Below, piece after piece: positions 34,486 through 43,686 of a stretch of 64,000 bases of DNA (the first letter of the stretch is position 1; each line of letters begins with the position of its first letter). The position numbers and the translations under genes are program-made. This DNA is from Paenibacillus illinoisensis NBRC 15959 (GTDB taxonomy: Bacteria > Bacillota > Bacilli > Paenibacillales > Paenibacillaceae): assembly GCF_004000925.1 (NCBI RefSeq), contig NZ_BIME01000008.1, positions 62,001 to 126,000 of the forward strand. Reading direction: 5' to 3'. Under the pieces are notes generated by a model that had not been told where the DNA came from, did not search any database, and saw nothing but the letters and a program-made list of their open reading frames with translations.

Positions 34486-35958
34486 ATGCTTAAAAAAAGA
34501 AAAAGTTTTTCTCTCGTCCTGGCATTATTAATGGCCGTTACACTTGTACTTAGTGCCTGCGGTGGAAGCGAGAGTGCTTCGGAATCCGGCGGGGCTGGAG
34601 ATGATTCAGTCGAACTAATCTGGTACACCATCGGTACCCCGCAAAAAGATGTGAACAAGGTCATGGAAGAAGTCAGCAAGTATACCAAGGAAAAAATCAA
34701 TGCTACCGTAACCATGAAAATGGTCGATTGGGGTGACTATCCTCAAAAGATGCAGGTGAATGTGGCTTCCGGTGAGCCTATGGACATTCTGTTCACCTCT
34801 TCGGGGGGATTCGACTATGTTCAAAATGCGAGAAAAGGCGCGTTCTTGGAATTGGATGAACTGCTCCCCAAATATGGCAAGGATCTGATGGACACGATTG
34901 ACCCGGCATTCCTCAGCGGTTCCAAAGTGGATGGTCATAACTACGGTATTCCAGCCAACAAAGAACTGCCGCAGCAAGAGGTATGGCGTTTCAACAAAAC
35001 ACTGCTCGATAAATACAACCTGGACATCTCCAATATCCGCACCTTGGACAGTCTTGAACCTTTGCTCAAAACAATCAAGGAAAATGAGCCAAGTGTGACG
35101 CCGTTTGCGATGGATAAAAACTATGTCCCTTACGTTCCTTATGACTATGTCATTCAAAATTTGCCTATGGCAATCAAACTAGACACGACGGATTACAAGC
35201 TCGTGAACATCCTGGAGACTCCTGAAATGAAGGAAGCGCTCACAACGATGAACAAATATTACAAAGCTGGCTATGTATCTGCAGAGGCAGCAACAACAGG
35301 ATCAACCAACGACCTGACTACATCGGGCAACTGGTTCCTGGATCGCGCACAGACTCAACCGCTGGCCGACAATCAATGGTCTGCAAGTTATGGATATCCT
35401 GTCGTTTCCACACCGGCAAGTGATGCAATCATCACAAACACTTCTGTACAAGGATCCATCATGGCGATCTCCGCCAACTCCGAGTATCCGGAAAAAGCAA
35501 TGGAATTCCTGAACCTGCTCAATACGGATCCAGTGCTGCGCAACATGGTGGACTCCGGTATCGAGGGCACTCACTACAAAAAAGTGGACGATACACACAT
35601 GGAAAACCTGGCTGAATCGAAGAACTATGACATGCCTTCGTATTCCCTTGGTAACAACATGCTGCTCTATCTGAACAACAACGATCCGGATAACAAATGG
35701 GATGAGTTCAAGAAATTTAATGCTGAAGGCGTGAACTCCCCAATTCTCAGCTTCAACTTTGATGCAAGCAACGTTTCTACTGAATTGACAGCTGTACAAA
35801 ACGTGAAAGAACAATACTGGGCCGCATTGATGACTGGTACGCTGGACCCGGCGACCAACTTGGATCAGGTCATTGAGAAGTTCAATCAAGCCGGTCTTGA
35901 GAAGGTAATGGCTGAAGCCCAAAGCCAGCTTGATGCCTGGAGAGCGGAAAATAAGTAA
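34486..35958 (+). CDS. Sugar ABC transporter solute-binding lipoprotein
   Basis: 490 residues. Lipoprotein signal peptide ending in LSACGG (Cys 25). The mature part begins VELIWYTIGTPQKDVNKVMEEVSKYTKEKINATVTMKMVDWGDY, typical of the LplA/YtcQ-like cluster of large oligosaccharide-binding proteins; the C terminus fits DUF3502. It is the likely capture protein for released N-glycans. GGGAGG precedes the ATG. First gene of the transporter/hydrolase operon; a terminator-like hairpin follows it. Confidence 0.9.
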   Translation: MLKKRKSFSLVLALLMAVTLVLSACGGSESASESGGAGDDSVELIWYTIGTPQKDVNKVMEEVSKYTKEKINATVTMKMVDWGDYPQKMQVNVASGEPMDILFTSSGGFDYVQNARKGAFLELDELLPKYGKDLMDTIDPAFLSGSKVDGHNYGIPANKELPQQEVWRFNKTLLDKYNLDISNIRTLDSLEPLLKTIKENEPSVTPFAMDKNYVPYVPYDYVIQNLPMAIKLDTTDYKLVNILETPEMKEALTTMNKYYKAGYVSAEAATTGSTNDLTTSGNWFLDRAQTQPLADNQWSASYGYPVVSTPASDAIITNTSVQGSIMAISANSEYPEKAMEFLNLLNTDPVLRNMVDSGIEGTHYKKVDDTHMENLAESKNYDMPSYSLGNNMLLYLNNNDPDNKWDEFKKFNAEGVNSPILSFNFDASNVSTELTAVQNVKEQYWAALMTGTLDPATNLDQVIEKFNQAGLEKVMAEAQSQLDAWRAENK

Positions 35959-35970
35959 GGTTACATTCGT

Positions 35971-36009
35971 AGGATCGGGCGGCTGCATGTAGCGTCCGAT
36001 CCTTTTTTT
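35971..36009 (+). terminator. Intra-operon terminator after the binding-protein gene
   Basis: AGGATCGG (35971-35978) pairs with CCGATCCT (35996-36003), followed by seven T. As the permease starts 28 bases later, this probably lowers distal expression relative to the binding protein rather than stopping it. Confidence 0.75.
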
Positions 36010-36036
36010 CATTAAAGCTTGAAGGAGGATATCCCA

Positions 36037-36966
36037 ATGACTGCATTTTTGAAAAACCTGATAAGAAACCGAGTCATGCTGTTCATGGTGCTGCCTGGCG
36101 CCATCTGGTTCTTCTTCTTCTCTTATCTGCCCCTGGTGGGTACTGTAGCGGCATTCAAGGAATATCGCTTTAGTCGTGAGGGATTCTGGGCCAGCCTTGC
36201 GAAGAGCGAATGGGTGGGCTGGGACAACTTCAAATTCCTGTTCAGCAACAATGACGCGCTGCTGATTACCCGAAATACACTTCTGTATAACATCGCCATC
36301 ATATTCTTGGGGTTAGTGTTCGCCGTAGGTTTGGCAATTCTACTCTCGGAACTTATTAATAAACGGCTCGCCAAAATATATCAAACAGGAATGTTCCTCC
36401 CATATTTCCTCTCCTGGGTCATTGTAGGTTACTTTGTGTTCAGTTTCCTAAGCATGGACCGGGGAATGTTGAATCAGATCATCGGCTGGTTCGGGATGGA
36501 ACCCATCCAGTGGTATTCGGAAGCCAAGTATTGGCCGTACATTCTGATTTTCGTCGCACTTTGGAAAACGATCGGCTACAACAGTATCGTCTATCTGGCA
36601 TCTATACTGGGCATTGACCGTTCGCTCTATGAAGCCGCAATGATTGACGGTGCGAGCAAATGGCAGCAAATTCGCAACATTACGATCCCACTGCTATCCC
36701 CAATCATCACGATTATGACACTTCTGGCTGTGGGCCGGATCTTCTACGCTGACTTTGGTCTCTTCTATCAAGTGCCGAGGGATTCGGGTACGCTCTATTC
36801 CGTTACGAACGTCATTGACACGTATGTATATCGCGGTTTGAAAACGAGCGGTGAGATTGGCATGAGTACCGCTGCCGGATTGTATCAATCGGTTGTGGGC
36901 TTTGTACTGGTTATCATCTCCAACTATGTGGTACGCAAGATCGATAAAGATAGCAGCTTATTCTAG
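36037..36966 (+). CDS. Sugar ABC transporter permease, LplB-like
   Basis: 309 residues, six spans, MalF-type permease. The EAA loop is YEAAMIDGASKWQQIRNITIPLL. ATG 36037 is chosen over 36019 because AAGGAGG lies just upstream of it. With the next gene it forms the membrane channel. No ATPase gene accompanies the pair, so a shared MsmX-type ATPase encoded elsewhere is expected, as usual for this class. Confidence 0.9.
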   Translation: MTAFLKNLIRNRVMLFMVLPGAIWFFFFSYLPLVGTVAAFKEYRFSREGFWASLAKSEWVGWDNFKFLFSNNDALLITRNTLLYNIAIIFLGLVFAVGLAILLSELINKRLAKIYQTGMFLPYFLSWVIVGYFVFSFLSMDRGMLNQIIGWFGMEPIQWYSEAKYWPYILIFVALWKTIGYNSIVYLASILGIDRSLYEAAMIDGASKWQQIRNITIPLLSPIITIMTLLAVGRIFYADFGLFYQVPRDSGTLYSVTNVIDTYVYRGLKTSGEIGMSTAAGLYQSVVGFVLVIISNYVVRKIDKDSSLF

Positions 36967-36990
36967 GACAAGGGAAAGGAGTGAACCACT

Positions 36991-37905
36991 GTGGCTCAAC
37001 TCGTAAAAAAACGCGATTTCCATCATGTATCCAGCGGCTGGAACATCATCATGAATATCATGGCCGGACTTTTCGCTCTGATCTGTGTGTTTCCTTTTAT
37101 ATTTGTCGTCATCATCTCGTTTACGGACGAAAAGGCATTGGCCCGTGATGGGTACCGCCTGATTCCGGCGGAATGGAGTCTCGCGGCATATCAATTTGTC
37201 TGGCAGAGCGGTGATACACTGCTGCGTGCGTATGGGGTTACCATTCTGGTCACGGTACTCGGGACAATCATCAGTTTGATCCTCATGTCCCTGTATGCCT
37301 ATGCCATTTCCCGCAAGAGCTTCAGATATCGGAGATTTTTCTCCGTGTTTGCCATTTTGACCATGTTGTTCAACGGCGGGATGATCCCGACCTATATGGT
37401 CGTATCCCAACTGCTTGGATTGAAAGATACCGTGTGGGCATTGATTCTGCCGCTGGCGATGAATGCCTTCTATATTATGATTCTGCGTACGTTCTACTCC
37501 ACCAGTGTGCCGGATGCGGTTATTGAATCCGCAAGAATTGATGGTGCCGGAGAGTTTTATACCTTTATGAAAATCGTAATTCCATTGTCCCTGCCGGGGC
37601 TGGCAACGATCGGGTTGTTCAGTACACTGGGTTACTGGAATGACTGGTTCAACGCACTCTTATACATTGATAATCCCAACCTGGTACCGCTGCAATCCAT
37701 GCTGATGCGGATCGAGTCCAGCATTCAGTTTATTCAGCAGAACTCCGCCAACAGCTCCATGAGTCTGGCAGCCATGCAGTCCATTCCGCAGGATACTTCC
37801 CGGATGGCGATGGTCGTGCTTGCAACGCTGCCGATTATATTTGCCTATCCGTTCTTCCAGCGCTATTTCGTACAAGGTCTGACGGTTGGAGCGGTGAAGG
37901 AATAA
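36991..37905 (+). CDS. Sugar ABC transporter permease, LplC/YtcP-like
   Basis: 304 residues, six spans, MalG-type permease. The EAA-type loop is IESARIDGAGEFYTFMKIVIPLSLPGLATIG; the C terminus RYFVQGLTVGAVKE is typical. The start is GTG at 36991 with AAGGAG 9 bases upstream. It is 24 bases behind the first permease and 33 before the GH3 gene. Confidence 0.9.
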   Translation: MAQLVKKRDFHHVSSGWNIIMNIMAGLFALICVFPFIFVVIISFTDEKALARDGYRLIPAEWSLAAYQFVWQSGDTLLRAYGVTILVTVLGTIISLILMSLYAYAISRKSFRYRRFFSVFAILTMLFNGGMIPTYMVVSQLLGLKDTVWALILPLAMNAFYIMILRTFYSTSVPDAVIESARIDGAGEFYTFMKIVIPLSLPGLATIGLFSTLGYWNDWFNALLYIDNPNLVPLQSMLMRIESSIQFIQQNSANSSMSLAAMQSIPQDTSRMAMVVLATLPIIFAYPFFQRYFVQGLTVGAVKE

Positions 37906-37938
37906 CCGGATCACTCTATAGGATTGGAGACTTTCAGG

Positions 37939-40248
37939 ATGATGACATATAAGGACAAAAGCAAGCCCGTCGAAGAACGGGTGCAGCACCTGCTTGGCCT
38001 GATGACTACGGAAGAGAAGGTAGGCCAGCTCATTCAGCCTTTTGGCTGGCAGACCTATAGGAATGACAAGGGAAATATCACGCTGAATGGTTCCTTCAAA
38101 GAGCAGGTGGAAAACGGTGGCGTCGGCTCTCTCTATGGTGCCCTTCGGGCCGATCCCTGGACTGGCGTTACACTTGAAAATGGCCTATCCGCGAGAGAAG
38201 GCGCAGAAGCCGTCAACCTGATTCAGCGTCATGCTGTGGAGCATTCCCGACTGGGAATTCCGATCCTGATTGGGGAGGAGTGCTCTCACGGCCATATGGC
38301 CATTGATGGAACGGTATATCCCGTACCGCTTCTGCTCGGCAGCACTTGGAATGTGGACCTGTACCGAGAGATGTGCCAGGCCGTAGCCAGGGAAACGCGT
38401 GCCCAGGGTGGAGCGGTTACGTATTCTCCGGTACTCGATGTCGTGCGTGATCCTCGCTGGGGACGTACCGAGGAATGCTTTGGCGAAGATCCGTATCTCA
38501 TTGGGGAACTGGCGGTAGCTTCTGTCGAAGGACTTCAGGGGGAAAGTCTTGACCGGGATGATGCAGTTGCTGCAACGCTGAAGCATTTTGTCGGTTACGG
38601 CAGCTCGGAAGGCGGACGCAATGCAGGACCTGTACACATGGGCTGGCGTGAATTGATGGAAGTGGATCTGTATCCATTCCGAAAAGCGGTGGAAGCTGGG
38701 GCAGCATCCATTATGCCTGCTTATAACGAAATTGATGGCACGCCTTGTACGGTAAATACGGAATTGTTGGATCGTGTTTTACGTGAAGACTGGGGCTTTG
38801 GGGGACTGGTCATTACGGACTGCGGCGCAATCAACATGCTGGCAGGCGGGCATGATGTTGCAGCGGATGGGCTCGATGCATCTGTTCAGGCCATTCAGGC
38901 AGGCATCGATATGGAAATGTCCGGTGAGATGTTTGGACAGTATCTGGTGCAGGCTGTTTCGGAGGGCAAGCTTGATGTGCAGGTTTTGGACCGGGCTGTC
39001 AGCCGCGTACTGGCATTGAAATTCAAACTGGGCTTGTTCGAGCAGCCTTATGTGGACGCTGACCGGGCCGCAGAAGTAATTGGCAGTGAGCAGCATATCC
39101 AGCTGGCACGGCAATTGGCAGCAGAAGGAGTGGTTCTGCTCAAAAATGAGCAATCCGCTCTCCCGCTAACGATAACAGGAGCTGGGCAGATTGCTGTCAT
39201 TGGTCCGAATGCGGATCATGCCTACAATCAGCTGGGTGATTACACGTCACCGCAGCCCAAATCTAAAGTGGCAACCGTACTGGATGGTATTCGCTCCAAG
39301 CTCGCGGGGAATGAAGCTGTACGTGAGGTGCTTTATGCGCCAGGTTGCCGAATCAAAGGCGATTCCAGAGAAGGCTTCGAGCATGCCATTGAGATCGCCG
39401 GCAAGGCAGATACCGTCATCATGGTGGTTGGCGGTTCAAGTGCCCGTGATTTCGGCGAAGGAACGATCGACCTGAAGACAGGGGCATCCAATGTGTCCGA
39501 TCATTCATGGAATGACATGGAGTGCGGCGAGGGTATCGACCGTATGACGTTAGGGCTTGCGGGAGTTCAGCTGGAACTCATTCAGGAAATTCACAAGCTC
39601 GGCAAAAAGCTGATTGTTGTCTACATCAATGGCCGTCCTATCACTGAACCTTGGGTGGATGAACATGCCGATGCCATTCTGGAGGCCTGGTATCCGGGGC
39701 AAGAAGGCGGGCATGCCATTGCAGACATTCTATTTGGCGATGTGAATCCATCGGGCAAATTGACGATTTCCATTCCGAAGCATGTCGGTCAGTTACCTAT
39801 CTATTACAACGGCAAACGTTCCCGTGGCAAGCGTTATCTCGAAGAGGATCTGGAGCCTCGTTATTCATTTGGATATGGACTTAGCTATACCACTTTTGAA
39901 TACAGCGAGCCGAAAGTCAGCAGGGCATCCATGACAGCTGGAGAATCAGTTATGGTATCGGTGGATGTGACCAATACAGGCCAGCGTAGTGGCGCAGAAG
40001 TGGTACAGATGTACATCACCGACGTGGTCAGCCAGATGACTCGCCCGGCCAAAGAGCTGAAAGGATTCACAAAAGTGAATCTGGCACCTGGTGAGACGCA
40101 AACGATTGAATTCCGTGTTGGTGCGGAGCAGCTGCAATATATCGGACGGCATTTGAAACCCGTGGTTGAACCGGGACTATTCCGTATTCATATCGGCAGC
40201 AGCGTAAACGACACACAAATGGCCGAGCTTACGGTAAGGGAGGCGTAA
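37939..40248 (+). CDS. GH3 family glycoside hydrolase (beta-glucosidase/xylosidase type)
   Basis: 769 residues without a signal peptide, hence cytoplasmic. Domain order is the GH3 barrel, the alpha/beta sandwich (from about 395) and a fibronectin-III-like end (from about 660). RDPRWGRTEECFGEDPYL, LKHFVGYGSSEGGRN and the nucleophile Asp in LVITDCGAIN identify the family. It is the beta-glucosidase type, not the NagZ type (no KHFPGHGDT). Its substrate in an N-glycan locus is unclear: perhaps the beta-linked core disaccharide, perhaps another glycan. ATG 37939 is supported by GGAGA 8 bases upstream. Confidence 0.88.
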   Translation: MMTYKDKSKPVEERVQHLLGLMTTEEKVGQLIQPFGWQTYRNDKGNITLNGSFKEQVENGGVGSLYGALRADPWTGVTLENGLSAREGAEAVNLIQRHAVEHSRLGIPILIGEECSHGHMAIDGTVYPVPLLLGSTWNVDLYREMCQAVARETRAQGGAVTYSPVLDVVRDPRWGRTEECFGEDPYLIGELAVASVEGLQGESLDRDDAVAATLKHFVGYGSSEGGRNAGPVHMGWRELMEVDLYPFRKAVEAGAASIMPAYNEIDGTPCTVNTELLDRVLREDWGFGGLVITDCGAINMLAGGHDVAADGLDASVQAIQAGIDMEMSGEMFGQYLVQAVSEGKLDVQVLDRAVSRVLALKFKLGLFEQPYVDADRAAEVIGSEQHIQLARQLAAEGVVLLKNEQSALPLTITGAGQIAVIGPNADHAYNQLGDYTSPQPKSKVATVLDGIRSKLAGNEAVREVLYAPGCRIKGDSREGFEHAIEIAGKADTVIMVVGGSSARDFGEGTIDLKTGASNVSDHSWNDMECGEGIDRMTLGLAGVQLELIQEIHKLGKKLIVVYINGRPITEPWVDEHADAILEAWYPGQEGGHAIADILFGDVNPSGKLTISIPKHVGQLPIYYNGKRSRGKRYLEEDLEPRYSFGYGLSYTTFEYSEPKVSRASMTAGESVMVSVDVTNTGQRSGAEVVQMYITDVVSQMTRPAKELKGFTKVNLAPGETQTIEFRVGAEQLQYIGRHLKPVVEPGLFRIHIGSSVNDTQMAELTVREA

Positions 40249-40251
40249 AAC

Positions 40252-43200
40252 ATGGAACGTATTAGACGATTTATTCGTGAACTGTCTGAACATCAGTGGC
40301 TGGAGCAGGTGGATCTACGCAGCTGGAACATCACCCGTGCTTATTATGACGTGCCGGGAAAATATGAGAATCAAGGGCCTTATCCGGAGGGAGAAGGCCT
40401 GGATCGTTTTCCAAGCACACAGGGGACCACCTACTTTTTTCGAACCCGTTTAGAAGTCCCTGCTTCCTGGCAGCATGCCCCATTCGGACTGTTGTTTCAA
40501 TCGGGAGGAGAAGGCTTGCTGCGGGTGAATGGTCGTTCTTATCAGGGTCTGGATCGCAATCATACGTACGTTACGCTGGACCCGTCCAAGATTGGAGTTC
40601 ATCCGGAGCTTGAAATCGAACTGTTCGATCCTGTACCTGAACCTGTTGATCCGTTGAACCAGCAGGCCGTTATTCAGCCGCCGATCACATCAATCACCAG
40701 TCTGCTGGTGAGACCGAACGAGGCGGTTCGCAGCCTGATGTATACGGTCATTATTGTACGCGATTCGGCCATACTGCTGCCCGAAAGCGACTTCCGGCGT
40801 GTACGTCTGCTGGAAGCCATCTATCGTGCGATGGATCAATTTGTCGGCATGACAGATGAAGAGATCAAGCGGGGGGAAGGCATTCGCCAGATTGAAGAGA
40901 GTTTAGCGAATCATGTGCGAGAGATTGGTGGTAACGCCGAAGGTCTTGAACATATGGTGGGACAGTCCCATATCGACATTGCCTGGCTGTGGCCTGTACG
41001 GGAGACCGTACGCAAGACAAGTCGTACATTCTCAACCGTGGATGCACTAATGAATGAGTATCCCGATTATGTGTACTCCCAGAGCCAACCTTTGTTGTAC
41101 GCCTTTCTGAAGGAACATGATCCCGAATTGTATGCACGGGTGAAGCAGCGCATTGCAGAAGGACGCTGGGAACTGGTTGGCGGCATGTGGGTTGAACCGG
41201 ATCTGAACATTCCGAGCGGGGAGTCGCTGATTCGCCAAATGTTATATGGCCAGCGTTTTTACATGGAGGAGTTCGGCAAGACGTCACAGATTGAATGGCT
41301 GCCGGATACATTCGGGTACTGTGCCTCCCTGCCTCAGATATTGAAGCATGGCAATGTGGACTATTTCATGACGACGAAGCTGGGATGGAACGATACCAAT
41401 GTATTCCCGTACGATCTCTTTCACTGGGTTGGCATTGACGGTACACCGATCCTGTCTTATCTCAACCATGGTGTCAATGAACACACTTTACCGAAGGATA
41501 TTCATGATCACTGGCAGTCCTACCGTGAGAAAGCAGCACATCCCGAGCACATGCTTCTATATGGGCATGGTGATGGTGGCGGCGGAGTAACCCGCGAAAT
41601 GCTGGAGTACGTGGATCGTGCAGACTTGATGGTAGGGCAGCCTGCCAGTCGCTACAGTACAGCGGGAGCCTTTTTTGCAGGTATTGAAGCAGGGCAGCCT
41701 ACACTTTCGGAATGGCACGGTGATCTGTACCTGGAACTGCATCGAGGCACGTACACGACACATGCACGCAACAAGCGCAACAATCGCAAAGCAGAGGTCC
41801 TGTACCGTGAAGCTGAGCTGTGGAACACACTTGCTCTGCCGGACATGGAGGCGCAGACAGAAGCTGAAGTCCGTTCGGCACTGCACGAGGGCTGGAAGCT
41901 GATTTTGCTGAATCAATTCCACGATATTATTCCAGGCTCAGCGATTACAGAGTCATACGTGACTTCGGATGAGGAATATGTACGAGTTTTTGAGTTAGGT
42001 AGAGCAGGGCTGAATCAAGGTGCTGCGGCATTAACGGCAGGTATTAACACAAAGGGTCCAGAAGGTTCAGCGGCCTATGTGGTGTTCAACAGCCTTGGCT
42101 GGAAGCGTAATGCAGTCATTCAGCTCCCCGTGCACGATGGCTTGGATCGTTATGCGGTAGATGTAGAAGGTCAGCACCTGCCAATGGATCGGGAAGATAA
42201 CGCGATTTCGATTCTTGTGGATGACATTCCTGCGTTCGGGTATAAGACGATTTGGCTGGTGCCTGAAAATACTAGGGAAACGAATGCACAAGAAGTGACA
42301 AGCCTTGCCGGTCAACCGGTTTTTAACGATACATGGGATACGGCGTTTTATCATGTGGAGTTTAACAACCGAGGCGAGATTACTCGTCTGTGGGATAAGG
42401 CAGCAGAGCGGGAAATGCTGAAGCCGGGTGAACGGGGCAATCAATTCCACTTTTTCCACGACCGTCCGACGCTCTGGGATGCGTGGGATATTGACAGCCG
42501 TTATGAAGAACAGGTTGCCGGGGAAGTTGAGCTATTGGAGAAAAAGCTGGTGCTGGCTGGTACAACGAAGGACGTCCTGCGTTTCCGCTGGAAACTCCAT
42601 CAATCGGAGATTACACAAGATATCGTCTTCTACCATGATTCACGTCGGATTGACTTCCAGACACAGGTGAGCTGGAACGAAAGTCACAAGCTCCTGAAAG
42701 TCGGTTTTCCAATCGATGTCGTAACCTCAAAGGCAACATACGAAATTCCTTTCGGCGCATTGGAGCGGCCAACGCACCGTAACACCAGCTGGGAACAAGC
42801 CCAATATGAAGTTTGTGGCCACCGGTTTGCGGATGTATCCGAATATGGATACGGCGTGAGTTTGCTTAATGACTGCAAATACGGATACGACGTACAGGGA
42901 AGCACCATTCGTTTATCCCTGCTTCGTGCACCGAAATGGCCGGACCGAACCGCTGATCTGGGAGAGCATGAATTCACGTATGCCCTGTATCCGCACGAAG
43001 GGGATTGGCGTACTGCGCATACGGTACGTCATGCTGCAGAGCTGAATCACGAGGTGACGGTACAGCAGGTGCTGCAGAGCACAGGGACTGAAGTTGATTC
43101 AACTGCAACTGCCTCACCTGCACGCCAGGCAACCGGAGCATGGATTGATTTGGATAGCGAACATGTCATTTTGGATACGGTTAAAATGGCAGAGGATGGA

Positions 43201-43392
43201 CACGGCGCGATACTTCGTTTCTATGAATCTTCAGGCAAACGTGAACGTGTAACCTTGCAATGGCCACATGCCTTCGAGCAGGCCTATCTCTCCAACGCAT
43301 TGGAAGAACCGGGTGAGCCTTTGGATATGACGAATGGTCAGATTACATTGACCTTCGCCCCTTACGAAATTAAAACCGTGCTGCTGCGGTAA
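40252..43392 (+). CDS. GH38 alpha-mannosidase (long form)
   Basis: 1046 residues, cytoplasmic. An N-terminal beta-rich region (1-225) precedes the catalytic part. The zinc ligands are in GQSHIDIAWLW (His 240, Asp 242) and the nucleophile is Asp 352 in EWLPDTFGY. A second metal-binding His is in GHGDGGGG. The C-terminal beta-sandwich domains are complete. It belongs to the vacuolar-like GH38 branch. It would trim alpha-1,2/1,3/1,6 mannose from imported glycans. It starts 3 bases after the GH3 stop with GGGAGG upstream. Confidence 0.92.
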   Translation: MERIRRFIRELSEHQWLEQVDLRSWNITRAYYDVPGKYENQGPYPEGEGLDRFPSTQGTTYFFRTRLEVPASWQHAPFGLLFQSGGEGLLRVNGRSYQGLDRNHTYVTLDPSKIGVHPELEIELFDPVPEPVDPLNQQAVIQPPITSITSLLVRPNEAVRSLMYTVIIVRDSAILLPESDFRRVRLLEAIYRAMDQFVGMTDEEIKRGEGIRQIEESLANHVREIGGNAEGLEHMVGQSHIDIAWLWPVRETVRKTSRTFSTVDALMNEYPDYVYSQSQPLLYAFLKEHDPELYARVKQRIAEGRWELVGGMWVEPDLNIPSGESLIRQMLYGQRFYMEEFGKTSQIEWLPDTFGYCASLPQILKHGNVDYFMTTKLGWNDTNVFPYDLFHWVGIDGTPILSYLNHGVNEHTLPKDIHDHWQSYREKAAHPEHMLLYGHGDGGGGVTREMLEYVDRADLMVGQPASRYSTAGAFFAGIEAGQPTLSEWHGDLYLELHRGTYTTHARNKRNNRKAEVLYREAELWNTLALPDMEAQTEAEVRSALHEGWKLILLNQFHDIIPGSAITESYVTSDEEYVRVFELGRAGLNQGAAALTAGINTKGPEGSAAYVVFNSLGWKRNAVIQLPVHDGLDRYAVDVEGQHLPMDREDNAISILVDDIPAFGYKTIWLVPENTRETNAQEVTSLAGQPVFNDTWDTAFYHVEFNNRGEITRLWDKAAEREMLKPGERGNQFHFFHDRPTLWDAWDIDSRYEEQVAGEVELLEKKLVLAGTTKDVLRFRWKLHQSEITQDIVFYHDSRRIDFQTQVSWNESHKLLKVGFPIDVVTSKATYEIPFGALERPTHRNTSWEQAQYEVCGHRFADVSEYGYGVSLLNDCKYGYDVQGSTIRLSLLRAPKWPDRTADLGEHEFTYALYPHEGDWRTAHTVRHAAELNHEVTVQQVLQSTGTEVDSTATASPARQATGAWIDLDSEHVILDTVKMAEDGHGAILRFYESSGKRERVTLQWPHAFEQAYLSNALEEPGEPLDMTNGQITLTFAPYEIKTVLLR

Positions 43393-43436
43393 ACCTTTTT
43401 GAAAGATCTCAGAGCTATGCAAGATGAACTTAAACA

Positions 43437-43624
43437 TTTACACGATAACGCAGAGTGCAGAAAGTATCCGAAGAAGCAAAGCGTTCGCCTAAAAGCTTTC
43501 TGAAGGAAAGCTACATCGGAAGCATACGCTATCCCCGGATTTACCCTTTGAAGAAGGGAATCAAAACATCCGGGGATAACAGCGATCGGAAGATGGTTCT
43601 GCAATCGTAGTGGCCATGTGTAAA
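43437..43624 (+). repeat. Structured element, copy A (upstream of the GH125 gene)
   Basis: Outer stem TTTACAC 43437-43443 / GTGTAAA 43618-43624; TGCAGAA 43456-43462 / TTCTGCA 43597-43603; TCCGA 43467-43471 / TCGGA 43586-43590. Motif 1 GAAGAAGCAAAGCGTTCGC 43470-43488, extra hairpin 43494-43512, central hairpin ATCCCCGGAT 43531-43540 / 43568-43577 with inner CCCTT/AAGGG, motif 2 AACAGCGATCGGAAG 43578-43592. It ends 62 bases before the start codon. Related to the copies at 53067 and 63365. It fills nearly all of the 294-base gap. Confidence 0.8.
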
Positions 43625-43686
43625 AGTTTATGGGTTCATCTTATATAGCTACACCATTCAATACGTTTAAGGAGTTGCACTCATCC

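Noticed and set aside
35302..36012. Long minus-strand frames opposite the binding-protein and hydrolase genes
   Set aside because: They lack ribosome sites and follow the codon structure of the real genes on the other strand; treated as shadows.
43437..43624. Repeated element as a T-box, glmS or other known riboswitch
   Set aside because: None of the known core motifs (T-box AGGGUGGNACCGCG, glmS core, TPP, SAM, lysine, purine) are present.
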